Positions 7,263 through 17,522 of a stretch of DNA of 32,100 nt are shown in pieces. The stretch comes from a virus. The notes under the pieces were generated by a model. The model was not told the DNA's origin. It saw only the letters and a program-made list of their open reading frames with translations, and did no database searches. How positions within the stretch are numbered: position 1 is the stretch's first letter; every line of letters starts with the position of its first letter. The position numbers were made by a program, and so were the translations under genes. The DNA lies in IMG/VR virus record IMGVR_UViG_3300021197_001863, positions 1 through 32,100 of that record; one strand, given 5' to 3'.

Positions 7263-10200
7263 ATGGCACAAGAACTAATAAACATAGGCGCACAGGCCAA
7301 TGATGGGACAGGTGATACTATCAGGAACGCCGGCCGTAAGATCAACGCTAACTTCACAGAATTTTTCGCGTTGTCTGTTGTTGCGTCTGATATAAGATTC
7401 GAGCAAAACAACATCGTATCAAAATCTTCTAACGCCGACATAGTGCTCAAGCCTTCAGGAACAGGAAACATAGTATTCCCCGCCCTCACTGTTGAAGACA
7501 ACAACATCAAAATGACCAGGTCAAATGATGAGTTGAAAATCACGGCCAATGGATCTGGTAAGGTTGTAATAGACGGTATTGGATTCGCAGGCACATCTAT
7601 TGTGGGCACAGACTCCACAACCATCAACATCAATGAAAACTTGATAGTTGACGGCACACTGAATGCAGGTGCTCCTACCCTATCGTCTGCGGTCACGATC
7701 AATTCCACACTGGACGTCACAGGTGCAACCACACTGTCTACATTGACTGTTTCGGGAGCCTCATCTTTCGTGGGTACTACGACCATAGATAATCTTACTT
7801 TTAACGACAACATAATAGGTACGAGTTCAAATGCGGATTTGATCCTATCACCAGGCGGCACAGGTGTGGTAAGCGTTTCCAACCTCACAATAGACTCAAG
7901 CATAAATTTAACCGATAACGTGATCAAGGTCACACGTTCCAACGATGACTTTGTTCTTTCAGCAAATGGCACAGGTTCAGTCCAAATGTCAAAAGTTAAC
8001 ATCAGCGAAGGCACTGTGAACAACACAGTGTTAGGGGCAACCACACCAGGGGCAGGAACTTTCACTACATTAGCATTCTCGGGCACATCAATCGTGGCGG
8101 ACGGTGTCACTATAACTGATAACACGGTGACTGCAAATAGGTCAAATGATAATCTGGAACTTGAGGCCAGTGGATCAGGATACGTTAGGATCAATGATTT
8201 ATTTAACTTCCCCAACTCAGACGGTAACACAGGACAACTACTCCGGACAGACGGAAGCGGTCAGTTGTCGTGGGTCACTGCTCCACTATTGCTTGGACAG
8301 TCGGATATACAAGACGCAAGAAACACCATTGGGTTTTCATCGTCAACACAGTTAAATGCTAACGAGGCCATAGGTGCACACGAAAACATCGTTGCAGGCA
8401 GTGACAGTGTGGTGGACGCATTCGCCCAGTCCCAGTATGACAGTGCTTGGTACTTGATGTTGCAGAGGTACGATTCCGCTGACAGTTCGATACAGTACGC
8501 AGGCTTCAAAACGTCAGTGGCACAAGGAACAGCAAATGGAAGCACATTCGAGGCCGACAACTTAACGTCACAGATCATAAAGACAAATGGTGATGATGGA
8601 ATCATGCAAGTATCTTCAGACGTAAGAGGTGGAGATTCAACGGTCAGGCTCCTAGGACAGGCCGGCCTACTGGCAGACAGTACCACTTCGGCGTTATTCA
8701 ACTCAGTGAATTTTTTCAGAATCGGTCTAGGAGATAATGACTCGTCAGGATTCACAGACGGGAATGTGGCGACAAAAGTCACAGCAGACCTTGACAGTGC
8801 GACTGCAACACTTGACACCTTTGCCCACGCAAGTTTCAGGGGAGCGAAATATTATGTTTCGGTAAACAACACAACCACCAATGAAGTCATGAACGCTGAA
8901 GTCATCGTGGTTCATGACGGATCAGATGCTACCATACAGACATACAACCAGTTCTCAACCAACACGGGCAACACTGCACTGGCAACCTTTACCGCAGACA
9001 TAAGTGGCAGTGACGTAAGGTTAAGAGGTGCCAACGGGACCGCTGGAACATGTAGAGTCACAATGTACAGGATACTTTTGGCCGACAATGAGTCAGGTTC
9101 GAGTGGCACGTACCAGAGTGTCATTGCGGCACAGACGGTCAGCAACACCGCACTCACTACAATTGACACAGACACGTTCAGGGGTACAGCACATCCAGAC
9201 ATGAGTTCTCAGAAAATTGCTAATCAATTTGCAAAAACAAGTTTTGACAGTGTGTTCTATCACATGGTGCAAAAAGATGTAACGAACAGCGAATTTGTCA
9301 TGAACAAGTTGAGTTTGAATCATGGCATCAGTGCCGATGGTAGCACAGAAGTGGCAGGTGTCTCAGACAGTCATATCCTAAAATCAGGAGAGATGAACGA
9401 TATCACGGCCTTTGATGCAGGCATCAGCGGATCAAATGTAAATTTACTAGCAACAGGCCAGAGCGATGGCTCAACCACAGTCCAGAACTCATTGTCCTAC
9501 TATGGCATCGGACTTGGTCCAAACACAACAACTACCTCATCAGGAAACATAGGCACACACGCAGGTGTTACCTCCGGAGGCAACGTTGAAACAGTGATAG
9601 ATCATGTCATAGCAGAAGGTACAACACAGGGAAGTTTTGCCGCTGAAAGAACAGCCGCAGAATTTACTGCGAGTCAATTCAACGGTGCATTGTATCATGT
9701 TGTTACCAAGGATACGACCAACGGCAGTTTTGAAACACAGAAAATTTCAGTATTGCACAATTTCAATGATGGTTTCCTTACGTCATCAGCAGTGACTAGA
9801 ACAGATAGCGGTGACAATCATCCAACATTCAATGCCGACATGGTCACAGCAGACGACAGTGCATCCAAGATAAGATTAAGAATGACAGACGGTGATGGTT
9901 CATCTGTCACACCAGCAAACACAATGGGCTACTACAGGATAGGAATCGGTGACGATGACTCCACAGGATATGTGGGCGAACTAGGGCTAGTTCATGACAT
10001 CATGCATGTGTCAATCATCGACAGCACCGTGGTAACCCTTGATGCGTTTACTAAGGCTCCACACGCCGCGGCAAAATATTTTATAAATGTGAGAAATCAA
10101 TCAACTGGTGAAACCAGCAACATAGAATGTTTGATCACACACGACAACACCAATGCATACATAACATCATACAACGAGCACTTCTCAGGCAACAACAGCC

Positions 10201-11900
10201 TCATTACATTGACCGCAGACATAAGTGGTACAAGTGTCAGGTTGCGAGGTTCTGCAACGTCAGGCGCCAGCACAAAGGTAATTGTCAACAGGATAGTGGC
10301 ATTCGCTGACACAGAATCAGACGAGGCAACCACAGACAGCACAAGGAAAGTGATAGGTAACGTCACGACATCTAGTACAGCAACAACTTTTGACACATTC
10401 CAATCCAGCGACACGGATGCTGTACATTATGTGGTGTGCGGACAGAACGGTTCAGATGAGAAATTTATATGTGAGGCCACTGTTGTCACAGATGGCACGG
10501 GAGTTTTCATATCACAAGGTCCTAACGTAAGCACAAAAGGCACGGACATGTTGGAACTTACCGCTACTATTTCAGCAGGCACGGTCAGTGTCAAAGCAAG
10601 TTCCACTTCAGGCGCTTCAACGGCAGTGAGTGCTTATGCAGTAAGGTTGAAAGCACCTGTAGACAATTCGATTGTGCTGGACAGTTGGGCCATCGCTGAT
10701 GACAGAGGTGCCAAGTACTACATTTCCGCGGATGACACTATCAACGGACATGTCACAAACATGGAAGCCATGGTGGTACATGACGGCACCAATGCATTTA
10801 TCACAACGTACGACCAGCATAACAGCCATAACAGTTTGGTCTCATTCACCGCAGATATCAGTGATGGACAGTTGAGATTGCTGGCGACACCAACCACAGC
10901 AGATGTCAAGTTGAAATTCTACAGGATAAGATTAGCCGACAACGAATCAAACAGCACAGGAACTGACTTCAACACAGTGGGTGCAACCACAATATCAAGT
11001 TCGGCGACTGCAATAGACACTTTCGTAGATACACAATTCAAAGGTGCTCATTATGTGATTATCGCTCGTAACGCCAGTGAAGGGACTTCCGAAATAACGG
11101 AAGCCACAGTCTTGACCAATGGCACCACTGCTTTTGTGGCACAGGGTGCTAACGTTTCAAGCAAGGCATCATCGATGTTGACTCTTACCGCGGCACATGA
11201 TGGATCAAGCACTGTGACTCTGAGTGCGGCATCCAGTGCAGGTGGGAGCACCACTGTCAATGCACACAGGATTCACCTCAATGTGGAAGATGGAACCTCA
11301 TATGATGTTCTTGACTCGTTTGGGCACGGAACATATAAATTAGCGAACTATATTGTGGTAGGAAAAAATGCCGCAAACGAATCGCAGATAGCAGAACTAA
11401 TGGTTGCCACTAATGGCACGGCACCATTTATTTTACAGACAGGTGCAAATATCAGCACACACTCAGAGTCCGATGCATTAATGAATTTCACAGTCGCACA
11501 CAACGGCAGTAACGTAGAATTACGTGCAACAAACAACCAAGAATTAACCGACACCACAGTCAACATGTACAGATTGCATCTTAACAGGCTTGAGGGGTCG
11601 CCTAGTTCTGTAGCCACTCTCGACACATTTGACAAGACTGAGTTCAGGAGTGCAAAGTACACTGTTTCGATCAGTGACCCGGCCAGTGGTTCACTTGGAT
11701 TATACGAAACTCTAGACATAAATGTGGTACACGACGGTACTACTGTGTATCTGACCACGTTTGGCAGGATCACTAACCACACTACAGATCTAGTGGAATT
11801 CACTGCTGACATCAGTGGTGACGACGTGAGGTTGCGAGGCACGATAAGTAATACAAACACACACACGGTCACAGTGGTTAGAAGGGTAATGAAAGTTTAA
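7263..11900 (+). CDS. Giant fibre-like protein B with about ten C-terminal repeat domains (1545 aa)
   Basis: Residues 1-40 carry the shared signature (ANDGTGDTIRNAGRKINANF). Residues about 40-380 are beta-repeats with variants of SNADLILSPGGTGVVSVSNL, closely paralleling the protein at 11902. From about residue 384 to the end come ten divergent copies of a 95-145 residue domain, each running LDTF...F.GAKYYV, then E..VVHDGT.A.I, then FTADISG..VRLRG, then YRI.LAD.ES. Approximate copy starts are residues 384, 515, 652, 798, 925, 1042, 1138, 1250, 1349 and 1452. Copies 1, 3 and 4 are the most divergent. It is probably a long adhesin or fibre shaft; the repeated domain may bind glycans. No enzyme motif is visible. 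Confidence 0.8.
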   Translation: MAQELINIGAQANDGTGDTIRNAGRKINANFTEFFALSVVASDIRFEQNNIVSKSSNADIVLKPSGTGNIVFPALTVEDNNIKMTRSNDELKITANGSGKVVIDGIGFAGTSIVGTDSTTININENLIVDGTLNAGAPTLSSAVTINSTLDVTGATTLSTLTVSGASSFVGTTTIDNLTFNDNIIGTSSNADLILSPGGTGVVSVSNLTIDSSINLTDNVIKVTRSNDDFVLSANGTGSVQMSKVNISEGTVNNTVLGATTPGAGTFTTLAFSGTSIVADGVTITDNTVTANRSNDNLELEASGSGYVRINDLFNFPNSDGNTGQLLRTDGSGQLSWVTAPLLLGQSDIQDARNTIGFSSSTQLNANEAIGAHENIVAGSDSVVDAFAQSQYDSAWYLMLQRYDSADSSIQYAGFKTSVAQGTANGSTFEADNLTSQIIKTNGDDGIMQVSSDVRGGDSTVRLLGQAGLLADSTTSALFNSVNFFRIGLGDNDSSGFTDGNVATKVTADLDSATATLDTFAHASFRGAKYYVSVNNTTTNEVMNAEVIVVHDGSDATIQTYNQFSTNTGNTALATFTADISGSDVRLRGANGTAGTCRVTMYRILLADNESGSSGTYQSVIAAQTVSNTALTTIDTDTFRGTAHPDMSSQKIANQFAKTSFDSVFYHMVQKDVTNSEFVMNKLSLNHGISADGSTEVAGVSDSHILKSGEMNDITAFDAGISGSNVNLLATGQSDGSTTVQNSLSYYGIGLGPNTTTTSSGNIGTHAGVTSGGNVETVIDHVIAEGTTQGSFAAERTAAEFTASQFNGALYHVVTKDTTNGSFETQKISVLHNFNDGFLTSSAVTRTDSGDNHPTFNADMVTADDSASKIRLRMTDGDGSSVTPANTMGYYRIGIGDDDSTGYVGELGLVHDIMHVSIIDSTVVTLDAFTKAPHAAAKYFINVRNQSTGETSNIECLITHDNTNAYITSYNEHFSGNNSLITLTADISGTSVRLRGSATSGASTKVIVNRIVAFADTESDEATTDSTRKVIGNVTTSSTATTFDTFQSSDTDAVHYVVCGQNGSDEKFICEATVVTDGTGVFISQGPNVSTKGTDMLELTATISAGTVSVKASSTSGASTAVSAYAVRLKAPVDNSIVLDSWAIADDRGAKYYISADDTINGHVTNMEAMVVHDGTNAFITTYDQHNSHNSLVSFTADISDGQLRLLATPTTADVKLKFYRIRLADNESNSTGTDFNTVGATTISSSATAIDTFVDTQFKGAHYVIIARNASEGTSEITEATVLTNGTTAFVAQGANVSSKASSMLTLTAAHDGSSTVTLSAASSAGGSTTVNAHRIHLNVEDGTSYDVLDSFGHGTYKLANYIVVGKNAANESQIAELMVATNGTAPFILQTGANISTHSESDALMNFTVAHNGSNVELRATNNQELTDTTVNMYRLHLNRLEGSPSSVATLDTFDKTEFRSAKYTVSISDPASGSLGLYETLDINVVHDGTTVYLTTFGRITNHTTDLVEFTADISGDDVRLRGTISNTNTHTVTVVRRVMKV
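8411..11897 (+). repeat. Ten-copy divergent protein-domain repeat
   Basis: About ten tandem copies of a beta-rich domain, 290-440 bases each, occupy the 3' three quarters of fibre gene B. Conservation is at protein level (GAKYY, VVHDGT, TADISG, VRLRG) with clear nucleotide divergence, so these are old duplications. A single extra copy forms the C-terminus of the next gene (about 12985-13263). Confidence 0.85.
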
Positions 11901-11901
11901 C

Positions 11902-13266
11902 ATGGCACAGCAGACGCTTAACATAGGAACAAACGCAAACGACGGGACAGGCGATAATCTAAGAACCGCCATGACCAAGGTGAATGAGAATTTCACTGAA
12001 GTTTATTCTGCTCCCGGCTTTAATTTAGATACAGTCTCAATCTCCGGCAATGAAATAAGTGCTGTCAGATCCAACGATGACCTTGTTTTCAAACCAGCGG
12101 GCACCGGTGCAGTTCAATTCCCTGCCATAAAGATCGACGACAACAACATTGTAGGGACAAGATCAAATGAGGATATCAATCTGCTACCAGCGGGTACAGG
12201 TTCGGTGGTGTTTGGGGCAATCAAAATACAAGGAACATCTTTCAGTTCAGATGATTCCACAACAATCAACATCAACGATGGACTTGTTGTAGATGGAACA
12301 ATTAATGTCACGGGCACATCAACACTGACAGGTGCGGCAGACCTAGGTTCCACACTAGCAGTTCCGTCAGGACTAACAACTCTTTCAACTTTGGCTGTTA
12401 CCAGCACCACAAGTTTGGTAGGTACAACAACCATAGACAATTTAACATTCAACGACAACATAATAGGAACTAGTTCAAACGCCGACCTAAACTTGACTCC
12501 GGGAGGCACAGGCACTGTTACCATAGCAAATTTAACCGTTGACTCAAACATCAACATCACAGACAACGAGATCACAACCACGCAGTCAAACTCGGATCTT
12601 GTAATTGCCCCAGCAGGCACAGGATCTGTTTCAATTGCCAAAGTAGACATCGATAGCGGAACCATAGACAACACAACCATTGGAGGAGCAACTCCAGCCG
12701 CTGGAACTTTTACATCGTTGGCCACTACTGCATCTTTGGCCATAGATGGCGTTACGATTTCAGACAACACAGTTTCAACCAATTCGTCAAATGCCAATCT
12801 AGAGTTGACAGGTAATGGATCTGGTGGTGTAACAATAAGTGGTTTCACTATGCCAACTTCAGACGGTGCCAGTGGACAATTTATAACAACAAACGGACTT
12901 GGAGTGCTTTCATTCGCCACTGCTGGGGCCACCCTAAGTAATTCAACTATTGCAGATGCCACAACAACAGTTGCCACTTCATCGACTAGTGTGCTGAACT
13001 CGTTCGACAAGACAGTTGCCAGAAGTGCGAAATACTACATCTCTGCCACAGACGCCACGAACAGCAGATTTGAATTTGTGGAGGCCAATGTGGTACACGA
13101 TGGTACAAACGCTTTCATCTCAACGTTCGGTTCGGTTAGTGACCACACAGTAGGCCTAGCGACCTACACAGTTGGTATTAGTGGTGACGATGTGCAAGTC
13201 AAAGTTACAAATATCACTGACGACAGTATTGTATTCAAATTCCAGCGTATAGCAATGAACATATAA
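11902..13266 (+). CDS. Tail-fibre-like structural protein C (454 aa)
   Basis: The start lies one base after the stop of gene B, so the two are co-transcribed. The N-terminus carries ANDGTGDNLRTAMTKVNENF, followed by TEVY. Residues about 40-350 align with the same part of protein B almost block for block, including an identical TTIDNLTFNDNIIGTSSNAD segment. The C-terminal about 93 residues are one copy of the domain repeated ten times in B (NSFDKTVARSAKYYIS, VVHDGTNAFIS, FQRIAMNI). C is therefore B with one adhesin-like domain instead of ten: a short-arm paralogue or the ancestral form. Whether B and C assemble together is unknown. Confidence 0.8.
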   Translation: MAQQTLNIGTNANDGTGDNLRTAMTKVNENFTEVYSAPGFNLDTVSISGNEISAVRSNDDLVFKPAGTGAVQFPAIKIDDNNIVGTRSNEDINLLPAGTGSVVFGAIKIQGTSFSSDDSTTININDGLVVDGTINVTGTSTLTGAADLGSTLAVPSGLTTLSTLAVTSTTSLVGTTTIDNLTFNDNIIGTSSNADLNLTPGGTGTVTIANLTVDSNINITDNEITTTQSNSDLVIAPAGTGSVSIAKVDIDSGTIDNTTIGGATPAAGTFTSLATTASLAIDGVTISDNTVSTNSSNANLELTGNGSGGVTISGFTMPTSDGASGQFITTNGLGVLSFATAGATLSNSTIADATTTVATSSTSVLNSFDKTVARSAKYYISATDATNSRFEFVEANVVHDGTNAFISTFGSVSDHTVGLATYTVGISGDDVQVKVTNITDDSIVFKFQRIAMNI

Positions 13267-13293
13267 AAATTACATTAGGTTTATAAAAACTAA

Positions 13294-13301
13294 TATAAAT
13301 A
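13294..13301 (+). promoter_or_regulatory. T4-type late promoter (TATAAATA, exact)
   Basis: This is a perfect copy of the T4 late consensus, in the 59-base gap after fibre gene C. It is 24 bases before ATG 13326, and the expected leader contains a Shine-Dalgarno-like AAAGGA at 13311-13316. Confidence 0.75.
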
Positions 13302-13325
13302 TCTACAACAAAAGGATTTTAAAAC

Positions 13326-14786
13326 ATGGCAAGACAAGCAATCAACATTGGATCAAGTGCAAATGACGGCACAGGTGATCCGTTAAGAACAGCATTTGAC
13401 AAGATAAACGACAACTTCGTAGAACTGTACGGGACTGACAATGACATCAACACACTTGATGCAAACCTGGATGTAAGCACTCATGCTATCACAACAGGTG
13501 TCACGAACGGTGACATAACGATCACACCAAACGGTACAGGAAGCATCAAACTTGGTGCAATGAAGTTCGTTGGAACAACAATGAGTTCAGATGATTCAAC
13601 ACAGATAACGATCGCGGAAAACATACAAACAACAGGCACGTTGAACGTGTCTGGTGCAACAACTTTAGGTAGCACACTAGCAGTTGGAACATCATTGGCT
13701 TTGGCGACGGGTGCCACCGTGACGGGTATCTTAGACGAAGACAACATGGCAACAGATTCTGCCACGCAACTAGCCACGCAACAGTCTATCAAGGCATACG
13801 TAGATAGCACACTCACAGCACAAGATTTAGATTTTGCATGTGATGACTCAACAACACTTTCAATAGACTTAGATTCAGAAAGTTTACAGTTCTCAGGCGG
13901 AACTGGAATCACTACAGCAGGGACAGGCAACACAGTCACTATTGCAATAGACGGCACAGTAACAACATTAACTGGTAGTCAAACTTTAACAAACAAAGTG
14001 TTGACATCACCAACTATCAATGCCGCAACGATGACAGGCAATGTAACTGTTGATAACCTGATATTCAATGATACAGACATCAGCACCGCATCCAATGGAA
14101 ATTTAACTTTGAATCCTGGTGGTTCTGGAACAATTGAATTACACGCAGTCACCAACGTGACAGGTAACTTAACTGTATCGGGCACAACAAACACAGCGGA
14201 TGTTGCCACAACAGGAAACACGACGATTTCAGGATCACTCACAACAGGAACGTTCGCTGTTGGTGACTTGAATATCATATCTGACGGTACTATTACATCT
14301 GACACTAACGGAGACATAGCCATTGATCCTGCGGGAACAGGAGCCATTGTGCTTACTGGACCAATCACTCATGCAGGAACACAGACTACAACTGGACAGT
14401 TGAATGTTGACAACTTAAGATTGGACGGGAACGTTTTATCTGCCACATCGGGTGGGGTAACACTGACACCTGCAAATGGACAAAATGTAACTGTTTCAGG
14501 CACAAATGTCAAATTGACCGCGACAGAGGCCAACTTCACATTAATGGAGGCAACTACTGTGAGGGCAGACAAACTCGAAATTGATACTTCAAATGGTGAT
14601 TTGGATATTAATACACAGGGTTCAGGAACAATTGATTTTAATACACCAACACAGACCACTGTTGGTGCAGTTGGCGCCGCAACACATTTACCATTAGACT
14701 CTGCTAACGAAATTAGACCGCTAGGTTATTTGAAGATCAAAGTTGGTGGAGTGGATGCAGTTATTCCATACTTTAACGCAAGTTAA
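13326..14786 (+). CDS. Tail-fibre-like structural protein D (486 aa)
   Basis: The N-terminus has ANDGTGDPLRTAFDKINDNF, followed by VELY. The body is beta-repeat rich in Thr, Ser and Gly, with ATQQSIKAYVDS around residues 150-165 and the phage-fibre hallmark GSQTLTNKVLTSPTINAATM near residue 220. The C-terminal about 60 residues, with THLPLDSANEIRPLGYLKIK, form a different, more compact end, perhaps the trimer tip. It has a late promoter and a Shine-Dalgarno of its own. There is no chaperone or enzyme motif. It probably forms part of the fibre network with A-C. Confidence 0.8.
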   Translation: MARQAINIGSSANDGTGDPLRTAFDKINDNFVELYGTDNDINTLDANLDVSTHAITTGVTNGDITITPNGTGSIKLGAMKFVGTTMSSDDSTQITIAENIQTTGTLNVSGATTLGSTLAVGTSLALATGATVTGILDEDNMATDSATQLATQQSIKAYVDSTLTAQDLDFACDDSTTLSIDLDSESLQFSGGTGITTAGTGNTVTIAIDGTVTTLTGSQTLTNKVLTSPTINAATMTGNVTVDNLIFNDTDISTASNGNLTLNPGGSGTIELHAVTNVTGNLTVSGTTNTADVATTGNTTISGSLTTGTFAVGDLNIISDGTITSDTNGDIAIDPAGTGAIVLTGPITHAGTQTTTGQLNVDNLRLDGNVLSATSGGVTLTPANGQNVTVSGTNVKLTATEANFTLMEATTVRADKLEIDTSNGDLDINTQGSGTIDFNTPTQTTVGAVGAATHLPLDSANEIRPLGYLKIKVGGVDAVIPYFNAS

Positions 14787-14816
14787 TAGATAGCAACAAA
14801 GTCCTTATAAGGCAAT

Positions 14817-14975
14817 ATGAGAAAACACCGTAACGACCGTCACAGGTATACGTCAACACACTCCGAAATAAAACGCTTGGAGGATGCCATACGGCGAGAG
14901 CAAGACAAAATTACACGTGAAGGCTTGCGACAGCAACTAGAACACTGGATACGTACACAGAATAATCATAGGTAA
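14817..14975 (+). CDS. Small basic coiled-coil protein (52 aa)
   Basis: A 52-residue frame starts at ATG 14817 with AAGG (14808-14811) upstream and ends at TAA 14973-14975. It is rich in Arg, His, Gln and Glu. From about residue 16 to 48 it shows heptad-like spacing (IKRLEDAIRREQDKI) typical of a short coiled coil. It fills most of the gap between fibre gene D and the He_PIG protein. No family is recognised. Codon use (CGT/CGA/CGG alongside AGA/AGG) is somewhat different from the neighbours, so it could be a chance frame. Confidence 0.5.
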   Translation: MRKHRNDRHRYTSTHSEIKRLEDAIRREQDKITREGLRQQLEHWIRTQNNHR

Positions 14976-14980
14976 TTGCC

Positions 14981-14988
14981 AATAAATA
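14981..14988 (+). promoter_or_regulatory. T4-type late promoter motif (AATAAATA)
   Basis: AATAAATA lies 20 bases before ATG 15009. The predicted leader contains TAAGGAG (14995-15001), a good Shine-Dalgarno, so this message should have a normal leader. Confidence 0.65.
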
Positions 14989-15008
14989 CCCGTGTAAGGA
15001 GTAAAGTA

Positions 15009-17522
15009 ATGGCAACACCAGTGTGGACTACCACAGCAGGTAAAATTGCAACTATAGATGAACAAGCGTCATTTTCGCTACAACTTGAAGCGAATACCAG
15101 CGATTCAACGGCCATAACTTACTCCGTGATAGCAGGAAGCCTACCCGCAGGTATGCAGGTTACTACAGATGGCTTACTGACAGGTACTCCGGCTGAGGTT
15201 GCCAAAAGAACTCTTTACACCTTCGTCGTGCGAGCCACGGCCGGTACCGCTATCACAGACAGGACTTTTTCATTGGATGTGCAGGGTGCGGACACACCTA
15301 CCTTTACAACAGCATCTGGACAACTACAACTAGACGACTCGACCAGTGTTGGATTATACTGGGTCATAGATGGTTCCAGTGTGTCACTGCAGATGCAGGC
15401 CACGGACACAGACACCAGGGCAGGTCAGAGTTTGGTTTACGAGATCGTACAAGGATCACTACCACCCGGAGTTACCATGAGCAAGTCAGGATTGATTTCA
15501 GGAACCGTTCAACTCACGGATGATCAAAGATATGGAGAGCGTGGTGGATATGATGATGGTAATCCAGAGGATCAATGGGATGGTACATTTGATAGAACAG
15601 TCAGATCTAAAAGTATAAGCAAGAATTTTGATTTCATAATAAGGGTATCAGACGGAACCAGTTTCGTAGAACAGAACAACAACATATTTGTTTACTCCGC
15701 GGACTTCTGGAGAGTATCAAACACAGAGATCACTATTGACGCAACAGAAATACAAAACACGCCACTGACCATGGACCTCAGTGCCAACAGGAGACCTGTT
15801 TTCAGGACAGGTTCAGATTTGGGCACGTTCAGACACGACAACGCACTTGTGGTGAAAATCGATGTGGAGGACTTCGATCCGTTGCAAGGCGATCTGGAGT
15901 ACTCGATACAATCAGGATCTTTGCCCTCAGGTGTCGCCATCGACGCTGACACGGGAGAGCTTTACGGACAACTGGCAAGACAATCAGCGGTTGAGACAAA
16001 CTATGCCTTCACCGTGAGGGCCAACAGAGTTGTAAGCACAGACGTAAACGTGTTCACGGACCAGTCCTTCACAATGAAAGTTATTGGCGAGATAGACATA
16101 GGCATAGAATTCACAACACCGACTGTGGTGGGAACTCTTACAGCAGACATACCAAGTCTGCTATCAATAGAAGCAGTTACAGAAGAGGCCAATCGTGTGT
16201 TGAGTTATTCTGTCACGGCAGGATCTTTGCCAGCAGGAATTACATTATCAGAACAAGGAAACCTGATAGGCACAATAGATCCGAGTGAATTCACAGATTC
16301 CACGAGAGCATTTACGTTTACGGTCACAGTGAGTGACCAATACCAATCAGCGGCCACGGCAAAAGAATTCACATTGAACATCGATATCCCATACACTCAA
16401 ACCGAGTATGGCAACATGTCGGGCCATTCAACATCTTTCATTGATCAAAATATATTTTATAACATAGCACAAGATCCAAACATCAATTCTGTAGATAATA
16501 TATTCAGACCCGAAGATGACAATTTCGGGATGAAGGTCAAACCTGAAATGCTTATGATGTCGGGACTTGAAGCACAGACGTTGACTGCTTTTCAACAGCA
16601 GATGGAACAGAACCATGCTCCCAAGACCCTGTACTTTGGAGACATAAAGACAGCAGTGGCCAAAGAAGGCACTGATACAAAATACGAAGTTGTCTATATA
16701 GAAATCAAAGATCATCTTGTCAACAAGGATGGCCAATCTGTGTCCAGTTCGATTAATTTACGTGATGCTGTGTCAAAACCTTTACTAGGACCAAGGGCGT
16801 CTAGCATGAACGCCACAGCAGATTACGTAGATTATGAAGTGACCACGGACGGAGGACTATCGTTCAGCACAGCAGGATCTAAAGTAAGATATGCAAACCA
16901 ATTGAGTGCTGACCTAGGATTCATAGAAACAGTGTATCCAAATGCAGTAGCCAACATGAGGTCAAGAATGAAAAGCCTAGGACACAAGGAATGGGATTAT
17001 CTACCATTGTGGATGAAGACAACACAAGCAGGCGATCTTGCACCGTTAGGATATGTGACGGCAGTACCCATCTGTTACTGCAAACCAGGAACATCAGCAT
17101 TGGTCAAAAAAAGAATTGAGGACAAAGCACTAAACTTCAAGAATATTGCATTCACCATAGACAGATATGTGGTCAACAAAAGCAAAGTTGCCACGGAAAC
17201 GTTCACAGCGGATGGTACGACAACCAGTTTCGTTGTTGATGAACTGGTGCACGAGGAAGATGTATTGGTCAAAGAAGGAACAAGCAGGGTGTTCGTGGGC
17301 AAAGGTGTAACAGCCGACAACAACATAAAGCCAACATATCTCACAGCAGATGGCACTATTAGATCCGCAGATCATGAGTTAGGCATTACACTTTCTCACA
17401 ACACAACCACAATGAAAACAACGATCACTTTTACCAAAGAAATACCACAAGCAGGCACAATAATCAAGGTGGAGAGATTGAACGATAAATATCTTAAATT
17501 TAGAGATAAAGGAATACAATAA
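15009..17522 (+). CDS. Virion protein with four putative-Ig (He_PIG-like) repeats (837 aa)
   Basis: The start is ATG 15009, eight bases after a strong Shine-Dalgarno; a TTG 33 bases upstream is rejected. Four Ig/cadherin-like repeats are marked by GSLPAGMQVTTDGLLTGTP (about residue 40), GSLPPGVTMSKSGLISGT (about 146), GSLPSGVAIDADTGELYG (about 300) and GSLPAGITLSEQGNLIGT (about 401). The C-terminal part (about 480-837) is not repetitive and includes MKSLGHKEWDYLPLWMKT and a final beta-rich region. Large proteins of this kind occur in T4-like marine phages as virion structural proteins. It is probably a baseplate- or fibre-associated scaffold. The gene overlaps the next by one base. Confidence 0.8.
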   Translation: MATPVWTTTAGKIATIDEQASFSLQLEANTSDSTAITYSVIAGSLPAGMQVTTDGLLTGTPAEVAKRTLYTFVVRATAGTAITDRTFSLDVQGADTPTFTTASGQLQLDDSTSVGLYWVIDGSSVSLQMQATDTDTRAGQSLVYEIVQGSLPPGVTMSKSGLISGTVQLTDDQRYGERGGYDDGNPEDQWDGTFDRTVRSKSISKNFDFIIRVSDGTSFVEQNNNIFVYSADFWRVSNTEITIDATEIQNTPLTMDLSANRRPVFRTGSDLGTFRHDNALVVKIDVEDFDPLQGDLEYSIQSGSLPSGVAIDADTGELYGQLARQSAVETNYAFTVRANRVVSTDVNVFTDQSFTMKVIGEIDIGIEFTTPTVVGTLTADIPSLLSIEAVTEEANRVLSYSVTAGSLPAGITLSEQGNLIGTIDPSEFTDSTRAFTFTVTVSDQYQSAATAKEFTLNIDIPYTQTEYGNMSGHSTSFIDQNIFYNIAQDPNINSVDNIFRPEDDNFGMKVKPEMLMMSGLEAQTLTAFQQQMEQNHAPKTLYFGDIKTAVAKEGTDTKYEVVYIEIKDHLVNKDGQSVSSSINLRDAVSKPLLGPRASSMNATADYVDYEVTTDGGLSFSTAGSKVRYANQLSADLGFIETVYPNAVANMRSRMKSLGHKEWDYLPLWMKTTQAGDLAPLGYVTAVPICYCKPGTSALVKKRIEDKALNFKNIAFTIDRYVVNKSKVATETFTADGTTTSFVVDELVHEEDVLVKEGTSRVFVGKGVTADNNIKPTYLTADGTIRSADHELGITLSHNTTTMKTTITFTKEIPQAGTIIKVERLNDKYLKFRDKGIQ
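17484..17491 (+). promoter_or_regulatory. T4-type late promoter motif (GATAAATA)
   Basis: GATAAATA lies inside the end of the He_PIG gene, 30 bases before ATG 17522. The predicted leader carries AAAGGA (17508-17513) eight bases before the start. It could drive the 17522 gene separately from the upstream message. Confidence 0.5.

Noticed and set aside
7247-8230. Long minus-strand frame of 327 codons opposite fibre gene B
   Set aside because: Val/Pro/Ser-rich low-complexity shadow of the Thr/Gly repeats on the other strand; similar shadows lie opposite all fibre genes.
8411-13263. Fibre repeats as a diversity-generating or CRISPR-like array
   Set aside because: The repeats are protein domains in one open frame with old nucleotide divergence; no reverse transcriptase, template repeat or spacer pattern is present.
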